Assembly (NCBI RefSeq): GCF_016863015.1
Contig: NZ_BOOB01000057.1
Location: forward strand, 1 to 64,000
Origin: Microbispora amethystogenes
Lineage (GTDB): Bacteria > Actinomycetota > Actinomycetes > Streptosporangiales > Streptosporangiaceae
Direction: 5' to 3'
DNA length: 64,000 nucleotides
Every line of letters begins with the position of its first letter. Position 1 is the stretch's first letter. The position numbers and the translations under genes were made by a program. The notes under the pieces are model-generated. The model ran no database searches. It was not told the DNA's origin and worked only from the letters and a program-made list of their open reading frames with translations. Positions 24,861 through 33,400 of the stretch are shown in pieces.

Positions 24861-25999
24861 CAGCACGACGCAGCCGGGGAGACGGCGGCCTGCACTGGGA
24901 CGAGCAGCGGCAGCGCTGGATCGCCTCGGTCACCGTCGGCTACTCTCCAGCCGGCAAACGCATCGTCAGAAAGGCGAGCGGCAAGACCAAGACTGAGGCC
25001 AAGGCGAAGCTCAAGGAGATCCTCCGCGATCACGACGACGGACTCGCCAATGGCCCGGCCAACTACACGGTCGCCGACGCGGTGACCGGCTGGCTCACTT
25101 ACGGCCTGCAGGGACGCGGTACGGAGACCGTGGCCAACTATCGCATTCTTTCCGAAAAGCACATCATTCCCGCTCTGGGTGGGCGGAAGCTGCGGGAGCT
25201 GAGCGCCGAAGACGTGGACCGCTGGCTCATAAGCAAGTCCAAGACGCACAGCACCCGAACGGTTCGACTGCTCCACTCGTGCCTGAATCGGGCGGTGAAT
25301 TTCGCCCAGGCTCGGGACAAGGTGAAGCGCAACGTGGTGGCTCTGTGTGACGTCCCCGAAGGCAGACAGGGCCGCCCTTCCAAGTCGCTCACTCTGGAGC
25401 AGGCGGCGGCGATCCTCACCGCTGCGGAGAGCTCGCGGCTGTACGCCTACGTGGTGCTTTCGCTCCTCATCGGCGCCCGAACCGAGGAGCTCCGCGCGCT
25501 CGTCTGGTCGGAGGTGGATCTCGATGGAGATTCCGACAACGGCATTCCCCCATGGATTGCCGTCTGGCGATCCATCCGAGAGGGAGGCGACACGAAGACC
25601 AAGAAATCCCGTAGGTCACTTGCCCTGCCGAGACGATGTGTGGAGGCTCTTCGCGCGCATCAGGTCCAGCAGGCCAAGGATCGGCAGGCTGCCGGAACCA
25701 GGTGGACCGAGAACGATCTCGTTTTCGCCTCTCAGGTCGGCACACCCCTGGACTCCCACAACGTCAGACGTATGTTTCGGAAGATCTTGAAGGACGCTGG
25801 GCTGAAGGCCAAGGATTGGACACCACGGGAGATGCGGCATAGCTTCGTCTCACTGCTCTCTGACTCCGGTGTTCCTCTGGAGGACATCGCTCGCCTCGTC
25901 GGTCACAGTGGGACAGCCGTCACCGAAGCGGTCTGCCGCAAGCAGATCCGCCCGGTCCTCCTTGATGGAGCCGAGGTCATGGACCGCATCTTCTCGTGA
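24857..25999 (+). CDS. int: Tyrosine integrase with Cys in place of the catalytic Tyr
   Basis: The 380-residue protein has the phage-integrase layout: an N-terminal arm-binding domain, a SAM-like core-binding domain (about 70-165) and a catalytic domain with Arg208 (GARTEEL), Lys249/250, Arg327 (EMRHSF) and His350 (LVGHSG). At the nucleophile position, ten residues after His350, the sequence reads TEAVCRKQ with TGC at 25934-25936; relatives have Tyr there. One A-to-G change explains it. Tyr is the residue that forms the covalent DNA link, so the enzyme should not recombine att sites. Otherwise the frame is intact, so the change is recent, or it is a sequence error. Confidence 0.9.
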   Translation: MTARRSRGDGGLHWDEQRQRWIASVTVGYSPAGKRIVRKASGKTKTEAKAKLKEILRDHDDGLANGPANYTVADAVTGWLTYGLQGRGTETVANYRILSEKHIIPALGGRKLRELSAEDVDRWLISKSKTHSTRTVRLLHSCLNRAVNFAQARDKVKRNVVALCDVPEGRQGRPSKSLTLEQAAAILTAAESSRLYAYVVLSLLIGARTEELRALVWSEVDLDGDSDNGIPPWIAVWRSIREGGDTKTKKSRRSLALPRRCVEALRAHQVQQAKDRQAAGTRWTENDLVFASQVGTPLDSHNVRRMFRKILKDAGLKAKDWTPREMRHSFVSLLSDSGVPLEDIARLVGHSGTAVTEAVCRKQIRPVLLDGAEVMDRIFS

Positions 26000-26279
26000 C
26001 CAGGCGCCTGTGGGTGTCCGCAGCAGACGTTCCGCGAGCAGGCTCCGAGCGGCTGGGTTGACTTTTCGCGGGGCGTGGACACCGTGGTGAACGTGTGGCC
26101 CGTGGTCGGCGGTGTCACCCTCGGCCACGGCGGTGCGGTGGGATGTCCCGGACGGAGACGAAGCGCATCCCGCACTCATTCAAGATCGAGTAAATGGCCG
26201 TGATGGGCGAGGCGGACGTCTGGCTGTCCGGCAACCAGACTTGGCACTACACCGGGTGCGGCGGCCAGGCCGCGCTTTG
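26000..26279. other. Gap after the integrase; att site expected but not visible
   Basis: This stretch should hold or adjoin the right attachment site, but I see no tRNA 3' end and no clear direct-repeat partner elsewhere in the window. A 28-codon frame at 26193-26279 looks protein-like but is too short to name. IS3-type terminal sequence begins at about 26280. Confidence 0.4.
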
Positions 26280-27150
26280 AGCTTGTTCCGCTTTGACGGA
26301 CACCGTTGGTGTGGTGGTCAGGCCACGCAAGCTTCGTAGGTGGCGGGGCTAACGTAGCCGAGGCTGCTGTGGAGGCGGCGGAGGTTGTACCAGCTTTCGA
26401 TGAACTCGAAGATCGCGCTGCGGGCGGCGGCCCGGGTGGGCCAGCGGTGTTCGTCCAGGAGTTCGCCCTTGATCGTCGCGAAGAACGACTCGGCCAGCGC
26501 GTTGTCCCAGCACTGACCCCGGCGTCCGACCGACAACCGGACTCCGAGCCGCTCCGCCAGCCGGGTGTAGGCGGTGCTGGTGTATTTGGCAGCCGCGGTC
26601 CGAGTGAAAGATCACGGGTGTGGTGGGGCGGCGGTTGCGCCACGCCTGCTGTAAAGCGTCCGCGACGAGCTCGGTGCGCAGGTGGTCGGCGGTGGCCCAG
26701 CCGACCACCCGGCGTGAGGCGATGTCGATGACCGTGGCCAGACACAGCCAGCCCTCATCAGTGGCGATATACGTGATGTCGCCACACCAGCGAGTGTCGG
26801 TCCCGTCGGGTTCCGGCTGGAAGTCGCGGCTGATCAGGTCCGGCCGCTTGGCGGCGTCCGGATCGGGGATCGTGGTGGTCTGCCGGCGGCGTCGATACCG
26901 GCCCTGTAATCCCAGCGCGCGCATCAGCCGGGCGACGCGACGGCGTCCGCATCGTTCGCCTTCGTGCTGAAGGGCCGCGTGGATGCGTGGCGCGCCGTAG
27001 GTTCCACGCGATTCACGGTGGACGCCGCTGACGCGTTCGCTCAACTGTTTGTCGCGGACAGCGCGGGGGCCGGGTGTGGGGTTGCGGCGGGCGTAGAAGG
27101 CGGCGCGGGAGACTTCCAGCAGTTCACACGCCCGGACGACCGGACCCCGG
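26280..27150 (-). mobile_element. IS3-family fragment (3' part only)
   Basis: The left end, read on the minus strand as TGTCCGTCAAAGCGGAACAAG, is a typical IS3-type terminal repeat. The other end is missing: orfA and the first codons of orfB are absent and the sequence joins an IS5-family fragment at about 27151. Confidence 0.65.
26318..27143 (-). pseudogene. IS3-family transposase orfB, truncated and frameshifted
   Basis: The reading frame shows the rve/DDE integrase core: RRVARLMRALGLQGR, then WCGDITYIATDEGWLCLATV with the first Asp, and FHSDRGCQ with the second. There a run of A (TTT at 26585-26587 on the plus strand) carries one extra base and the frame shifts. The rest continues in another frame as SVGRRGQCWDNALAESFF with the catalytic Glu and ends TYEACVA at 26318. 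Both the missing 5' part and the frameshift make it non-functional. Confidence 0.8.
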
Positions 27151-27555
27151 CCTGGTCAGTCCGCCTCGGGATCGTCCAAGGGCGTGATCGGATGGCGAGT
27201 CGGCGCCTGGTCCCCCTTTTTTCGCCCCAGCCGCGTGCTGATGGGCTCGGACGATGGTGGAGTCCACCGCGACCAGCCAATCAAGGTCGCCGCGGGCGTC
27301 GGCGTTGGCTTGCAGGGCTTGCAGCATGCGGGTGAAGGTGCCGTTCAGGGCCCAGCGGCGGAAGCGGGTGTAGATGCTCTGCCAGGACCCGTACCGGGCG
27401 GGGATGTCCCGCCAGGCCGCCCCGGAGCGGATCTTCCACACGATCCCGTTCAGCACCCGGCGGTCGTCCTCCCGGGGACGGCCCATCCGCCCGGAGGGGA
27501 GAAGAACCTGCAGCTTCTCCCACTCTTCATCGGTCAACTCGTACCGGCGAATCAC
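27124..27555 (-). pseudogene. IS5-family transposase, 5' half only
   Basis: The 5' part of an IS5-type transposase is intact: RYELTDEEWEKLQVLLP start, IVWKIRSGAAWRDIP, and VAVDSTIVRAHQHAAGA with the first catalytic Asp. It stops at DHALGRSRGGLT, where the sequence switches to IS3 material at about 27151, so the remaining catalytic residues are lost. Its 5' terminal repeat runs to 27599, directly abutting the IS701-family element. Confidence 0.8.
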
Positions 27556-27599
27556 GCCAAGTCATGATCCAACACCTAGATCACATTGAAGACACGGCC

Positions 27600-28960
27600 T
27601 AGTACTACAGCCAGGTTTTGTGATCTATAGTTCTGGATCATGTCGGGTGGTGTGGCTGCGGGTGACCTTCAGGAGTGGGTGGCCGGGCTGGATGCGTTGT
27701 TCGCGCGGGTGGCGGGTCGGTTCGGGCGGGTGGAGCCGCGGCGTCAGGCGCGGGCGTATCTGACCGGTTTGCTGGCTCCGGTGGAGCGCAAGAACGGCTG
27801 GCAGTTGGCCGAGGCGGCCGGGGACGCGACACCGGATCGGATGCAGCGGTTGCTGGTCAGCGCCCGCTGGGACTCCCTGGGTGTACGGGCGGATCTGCGG
27901 GCGTACGTGGTGGAACGCCTCGGGCACCGGGATGCGGTGCTGATCGTGGACGAGACCGGCTTCATCAAGAAGGGCACGAAGTCGGCCGGGGTGCAGCGTC
28001 AATACTCCGGCGCTGCGGGCCGGATCGAGAACTGCCAGCTCGGTGTGTTCCTGGCCTACGCCTCACCGCTGGGCCGGGCGTTGATCGATGCGGAGTTGTA
28101 CCTGCCCAAGTCCTGGCTGGCCGACCGCCAGCGGTGTGCGCAGGCCGGCATCCCTGAGGAGGTGGAGTTCGCCACCAAGCCGATGCTCGCCCGGCAGATG
28201 CTGGCCCGGGCCTTGGACGCTGGCCTGCCCGTGTCCTGGGCGACGGCCGACGAGGCCTATGGCATGGACTACAAGTTCCGCTCTTTCCTGGAGCGGCGCG
28301 GTGTCAGCTATGTGGTCGCCGTCCCGAAGAGTCAGATCGTCGCGGGTGCCACCGTACGCGCCGATACTCTCGTCGCCGGCGCCCCGCCGGAGGCGTGGAA
28401 GCGCCGCTCGTGCGGTGATGGCGCAAAAGGGCCCCGGCTGTATGACTGGGCGCTGGCCACCGTGCACTACGAGACCGAACCCGGCTACCAGCGCTGGCTG
28501 CTGGCCCGGCGCTCCCTGATCCCCTGCGCCAAAGGTGAACTGGAGATCGCCTACTACCTGTGCTACGGCCCGGTGGGAACGACGATGGACGACCTGGTCC
28601 GTGTGGCTGGAGCGCGCTGGGCGATCGAGGAATGCTTTCAGGCAGCCAAGAACGAGACCGGCCTGGATCACTACCAGGTCCGCCGGTTCGATGCCTGGCA
28701 CCGCCACATCACCCTCGCGATGCTCGCCCACGCCTACCTCGCCGTCACCGCCGCACACTCCCCAAAAGCCCAGGCGGCCTGGTCCGCCTCACACCAGCAG
28801 AAATCCGCCGTCTCCTGGCACACGTGATTGTCCCTGCCACGCGCGCTCTTGAGTTTGTATTGGCCTGGTCAACCCACCGACGCCACCATCAGACCCGCGC
28901 CCGCCACAGCCACTACTGGCGACGATGGCTCAGACATCACGAAATCAGGCTGTAGTACTA
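27600..28960 (+). mobile_element. IS701-family insertion sequence with both ends
   Basis: Terminal inverted repeats TAGTACTACAGCC... at 27600-27622 and 28938-28960 match at about 20 of 23 positions and enclose one transposase region of 1.36 kb. The four-base motif at the ends is CTAG on the left (27599-27602) and CTAT on the right (28958-28961), so a clean target duplication is not seen. It sits exactly at the outer end of the IS5 fragment. Confidence 0.8.
27640..28827 (+). CDS. IS701-family transposase, C-terminal part in the -1 frame
   Basis: The 395-residue zero-frame product carries the IS701 DDE core, with IVDETGFIKKG near residue 107, ATADEAYG, and an IEECFQAAKNETGLDHYQ region around residue 330. 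It ends early at SWHT. The usual C-terminus (LVRLTPAEIRRLLAHVIVP and a following Arg/His-rich tail) is encoded in the -1 frame to 28955. At the point where the frames can join, 28761-28767 reads C CCA AAA in zero frame, a classical X XXY YYZ slippery heptamer. Either the gene is frameshifted by mutation or it uses programmed -1 frameshifting. The ATG at 27640 is a plain start. Confidence 0.82.
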   Translation: MSGGVAAGDLQEWVAGLDALFARVAGRFGRVEPRRQARAYLTGLLAPVERKNGWQLAEAAGDATPDRMQRLLVSARWDSLGVRADLRAYVVERLGHRDAVLIVDETGFIKKGTKSAGVQRQYSGAAGRIENCQLGVFLAYASPLGRALIDAELYLPKSWLADRQRCAQAGIPEEVEFATKPMLARQMLARALDAGLPVSWATADEAYGMDYKFRSFLERRGVSYVVAVPKSQIVAGATVRADTLVAGAPPEAWKRRSCGDGAKGPRLYDWALATVHYETEPGYQRWLLARRSLIPCAKGELEIAYYLCYGPVGTTMDDLVRVAGARWAIEECFQAAKNETGLDHYQVRRFDAWHRHITLAMLAHAYLAVTAAHSPKAQAAWSASHQQKSAVSWHT

Positions 28961-29413
28961 TGGCTACAGCAAGGCGAAAGCCGCGAGGATCGCGAACGCG
29001 GGTCGCACGCACGAGCAGCGTTCTCGTATGGCCCGGAAGGCCGCACGGACGCGGAAGGCCCGGCGCGTATGAGCCTGCCACGTCGTGCCCATCGACGACC
29101 TGCTTGAGCACGAAACCACCGACGAGTATGCAGTGCAGTCCTGTGCGCTCAGACTTCGCCGGGACTCCACGGGTTGCAGCACCGGGGCGCCATCGATCAC
29201 TGGGGCGCGGCATGCCCAGGAATGCCCTGCTATGCCTCGCCACGAAGCGGCATCACCCGGCTGGCGTCGGCACTACACACGCGACCGACCGTTACAGACA
29301 ACGGCTCATTGACGATTGCTCCCTCGGGGCAGGCGCCTCTACCCTCGCCGTCAGTTGACTTACGAAACAGCATGTGATATAGATCTGTGGCTTCGCGCTA
29401 GGAACTCACGAGT
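28961..29413. other. Degenerate stretch between insertion sequences
   Basis: About 450 bases without an intact gene. One frame near 29085 begins PIDDLLEHETTDE, which reads like the start of a real protein but degenerates within fifty codons. No terminal repeats or RNA genes are recognised. Confidence 0.4.
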
Positions 29414-29662
29414 CTAGCCTCTTCCTTTTCCTCGCCGCCTTCCCATTTGATTCCCGTCCTCCTGATCGCTTTGCGGCACCCCGACGAACGCCTTCAGACA
29501 GTCAGTCAGCCTCTCGACCAGCTCAAGAATGAACTCGCGGCCCTCGCGCCGGAAGGGGAGAACTAGCCACGTGGGCAGCGTCAGGATAATGATGGCGAGC
29601 AGGGGGATCGTAAGAACGGCAACGAGAGCGACGCGCTGCCAGCGTGACAGGGCCGTAAGCAT
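29414..29662 (-). CDS. Small membrane protein, 82 aa
   Basis: The product has one strong hydrophobic segment (residues 11-35, LVAVLTIPLLAIIILTLPTWLVL) and a charged C-terminal tail ending in basic residues. A good ribosome site (GGAG, AAAAC spacer) precedes the ATG at 29662 on the minus strand, and the frame stands out in an otherwise gene-poor stretch, so it is probably real. It has no recognisable family. It lies alone between IS701 and IS256 debris. Confidence 0.5.
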   Translation of the reverse strand: MLTALSRWQRVALVAVLTIPLLAIIILTLPTWLVLPFRREGREFILELVERLTDCLKAFVGVPQSDQEDGNQMGRRRGKGRG

Positions 29663-30125
29663 GTTTTCTCCGCGGGCTTTACTGGTGCCAACCGATCACC
29701 GGGCACACTTCGGTGCCTGAGATACCCACGGGAGAACCAAGATACAGCACGAAGGAGAGCTAGGGCCAGCCACCAGAGGTTTCTGCTGATCGGGGGCGAT
29801 TCACCACAAGACTAGGGCGCCCAGAGGGTGGGAACACACTTAGAGCGGCAGCCACGAGACCCGCCGAGGAGCCTGTTCCCTCGCCCTTGGCCATGCTCTC
29901 ACGGCGATGATGCTGGCCGCGGCTAACAGTCGTTAGCCAACGACGATTGCATAACTAAACCAGAGACGTATCAGGCATCGGGGTTCAGTCCCGTGATTGG
30001 AATCCGAAAGAGTGGTCAAGGGTTTTCCACCGGCGTCTACGATCTGAGCGAACGCTGCGAGTTGGACCTCGGTTCTTAGGATTGACCATGGCCATGGATC
30101 CTCTGCAATACCGCCAGCCAGCAGC
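29663..30125. other. Gene-free stretch
   Basis: About 460 bases, less GC-rich than the flanks, with no frame, RNA gene or repeat that I can support. It presumably carries the promoter of the small membrane protein gene (minus strand). Confidence 0.4.
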
Positions 30126-30251
30126 ATCGACGAAGAATGGACCGAAGCCCGCCGCTACATCGGCCTGGACCTCCTCGCAAAAGCACGCCTACGCGTGATC
30201 TCCGGCGACACGCCGAACGAGGAACAACTCCCGAATACCCTCACCGCTTAA
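30126..30251 (+). pseudogene. IS256-family (mutator) transposase, 3' remnant
   Basis: The last 41 codons of an IS256-type transposase are recognisable: IDEEWTEARRYIGLDLLAKAR, a variable stretch and LPNTLTA before the stop. The following 60 bases (GTACACCAC motif) look like the usual IS256 3' end. The rest of the element is gone. Confidence 0.7.
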
Positions 30252-30440
30252 CCTACAGAAACGGATCACGCGGTGGCAGCTCGTACACCACCTCACTGGA
30301 CGTGACCGCAACACGTCGCTGAGGGTCTCTCCCCGCCGCGCTCCGCGGTCGACTGGAGGAACTCGACCGGCACACCCTCGGCAGCTCGGAGCCCCTCTCA
30401 TTCATGCCTTGGGCCTGCCTGCCGTCCTCTTGCTCCACCT

Positions 30441-33400
30441 TCAGGTCAGCAGGCGAGTCGCGGCGCGGTCCCAAAGCCGCAGCAACACCTCGTCCGCTGG
30501 CTTCCCCTCCGCCAGCCACCGCGATGCCTGCCCCCACGTCTCCCGTGGAAGGCCGTTCTGGACGATCAAGTGATACAGGGCGGCAGCGCCATGCGCGGGG
30601 TTGTGGTCGAGGAGATCGGACAGTAGCCGGACGTCCACGACCGGCGGGCGCGTCTCACGTACCAGGCGGAGAAGCCTCTGGCCGTGCCGGGCCAGCGCCT
30701 GCAGGCCGTCCTCGCCCGAGCTGAGCAGCCAGTGTGATGTCCGGTCGTCCTCCGGCGCGTGCCGGGCGAGCAGAACCGCCACCCTCGCACCATGCCCACC
30801 CGCGAGTACGGGTAGCCATTGAGCACCCCAGCGGGTGAGCAACCTGATCGCGCCCGGCCGTCTGCCTTCGAGCTGCGCGGCCTCCGCCGCGAAGCCCGGC
30901 CCTTCCGTTCTGGCGAGTTCTAGTACGGTGAGGAGGACGTCCGTGTCCAGCCCCGGCCCTAGAGGGCCGAGCGCGCGCAGCAGCTCGCGACCGGGTCTAT
31001 CCAGGTTCAAGGTTCTCGCCATGACCACCTGCCGGTAGTCGAGGTGCTCATCGAGGATCTGGCTCAGCGCCGTTCCGAGGTCAGGCTCATCGAGCAGGCC
31101 GGGCAGCGCCGCCGCCACCGCGCGGTGCAGCAGGCGATGGTGGGGGTCGTGGGCGGCCCATTGGAGCAGCCGCAGCCGCTGGCGGGGGAAGATGGCGCGC
31201 GCGCACAGGTCCCCCAAGCCGGGTTCGCGCTCCAAGAGGCGGACGAGTTGGCGGCCTTCCACGGCGGAGACGCCCAGGTTTTTTGGTTCGGCGCCGAGTA
31301 CGTCGGTGAGGACCCTTCTGTCCAGGTTTCGGCCGTCGACGGCCCAGATGCGCAGTGCGTCCGGCTCTTGGATCAGGCGTTGAATCGCCTGTTCGAGGGT
31401 GTCACCTTCTCTCATCCGGTACGTGCACCATGCCACGGCCGCCGGTCCGGTGACGGTTTCGAGTTGGCTGGTTTCGAGGCCGGTAGCGAGGAAGGCCACG
31501 ATCGCCTCGGCGGCGAGGATCCCGACCTGCTGGGCGAAGGTCATGAGCCGCTCCAGCACCCGACGGTCCAGGTCGCCCGCCGCCGCTGCTCGCAGGGCGT
31601 CGCGGCCTACGACGGGCAGGATCCGCTGGGCGTCGGGGAAGGCTTTCAGCACACCCGAGATATCGAGGACTCCGTAGTGCGTCAGCCACTCTTGAGCCAG
31701 TCGAGGGTTGGCGAGGACGTCCGGCCACGACTTGACCGGCGTATCGAGCAGCGCCCGGACGATGTAAGTGGGCTCACGCCCGGTTTCGGCGGCGAGCCGT
31801 ACGAGCGTGCGGCCGTCCACGACACCAGCCTGATCACGCTCCACGACCAGCGTCCAGCCCAACCCCAGCACCCCGAGCAGCTCCGGCTGGCGCAACCCTT
31901 CCAGCAGGAGCTGCCACGCGGTGGGCGTGAACCTGTTGAGCAGCTCCAGGTCTCCCCCGGCGATGTGCTTACGCAGGGTTTCCAGCAGTTCCGCGGAGCG
32001 CAGCCGGGCGACGAGGTACTGCAGGCTGGGCGCGGGGATGTCGGCGAGCGCGACGATCAGGTCGTCGTCCAGCCCGGAGACGATCTCCGCCAGGTCCTTG
32101 TGCGCGTGACCGGGCAGTGCGGTGGCGAGTCTGCCGTAGAGGCCGAGCCGTCGCACGCCTGGCTCGTCGAAAAGGTTCTCGTCCATACCGCGCCCGCCGA
32201 GGGACAGGCCGGGGTCGTAGGCGGCCGAGAGCTTCATGGCGACCGGCAGGAGACGTTGCGTGACGATCCTGTAGAGGTCCTTATACGAGGTGCCGAGCAG
32301 CGCACTCGTCAGGTCGCGCCGGAATTTGCCTGTCGCGGGCACGCTGCCGAGCACGGTGGCCGCCTGCTGCAGGTTCACCGCCACCCGGTTGGGATCCACG
32401 GACAGGTTCCCGGGACGGCGCAGGAACATGCCGATCCGGACGAGCAGCTCGGTGTTGTCGGCGAACAAAGCGGCGTGCATTTTCAGCTTCTTGGCCAAGG
32501 CGGCCCGGCTCGCGGCGTTGACCTGTTCGCCCTCGGAGGCCTCCCATTCATGAGCCCACCCGGCGGGGAAGGTTCTGCGCCGGAAGGAGCTTCCGGTGCC
32601 GTTGGGCAGCCGTTGGCCGAACTCCTCCAGCTCCGGGTCAAGGACGTACGGGAGCGACAGCGCGGGCCTGCCAGCGATCTGTGTCGGGGCGTCGGCGGAA
32701 TTCGGGAGCACCGACTCGTGGCGCACCCCGTCGAGCGCCTGGGCCAGCTCGCTCGACGCGTACCCGACCACGATGTAGCGAGCGGTGGGATTGATCTCAG
32801 CGAGGTGGGCCGCGACTCGCGGCAGTTCCTCCGGCTTGACGAGTACCCAACCTGCTCCCGACAGCAGGGCCGCACGCACGCCGGTCCGCCGGCCGCCGCC
32901 GAACGCCGCAACGGAGACCACACCAGGGCCGTGATCACAAAGCAGCCCGAGCCGGACGGATTCGGCGTTCAGATCCACCCGGGAGCGGTGGCGGGGGCGG
33001 ATGGGCGCCCCCGAGCCCACGGGTACCTTTGCGCTGACCTTCGGCCGGGCGTGCCCATTCGGTGTGGACGCCTCGACCTGTGTGATGGTCAAGGCGATGC
33101 GGTCACCCTGCCGGTAGCAGTTCCTGAGGTCCACGTACTGCCCACCATCGGCGTGATAAGTGTCGCGCCAGGGCACGCCGACGTAGATCGGGGTCTCGCC
33201 CGGCGCCGCGATACGTGCCCGGACCACACCGGCCTCGACCGATTCCACCAGTCCGTAGACGGTCTTGCCCACGTGGGCGCGGAGCCAGTCGAATCTGCTC
33301 TCCCCGCCGATCGCGCACTGCTGGTCGTCATAAAGCACCACCGCAGGCGCGGTCGTCACCTGGCGCTCGGCGGCCAGCGCCTCCGCACGGTCGGCCGCCT

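Larger units (their letters stand above)
11938..25999. mobile_element. Core of an actinobacterial integrative conjugative element
   Basis: The block contains a leftward type IV secretion chain (pilin-like, VirB6/TrbL, PrgI, VirB4, VirD4-type coupling ATPase, replication-relaxation protein, NlpC/P60 hydrolase) and a rightward set (XF1762-like, DNA methyltransferase, excisionase, tyrosine integrase) driven from a shared 285-bp divergent region. The integrase at the right end marks the usual att side, but no tRNA gene or direct-repeat att site is visible; IS debris begins right after it. The genes at 272-1994 may also belong to the element. No classical relaxase gene is visible, and the integrase lacks its nucleophile. 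Confidence 0.75.

Noticed and set aside
28869-29243. Open frames on the minus strand after the IS701 element
   Set aside because: They have no ribosome site, no domain and low-complexity composition; the stretch looks degenerate on both strands.
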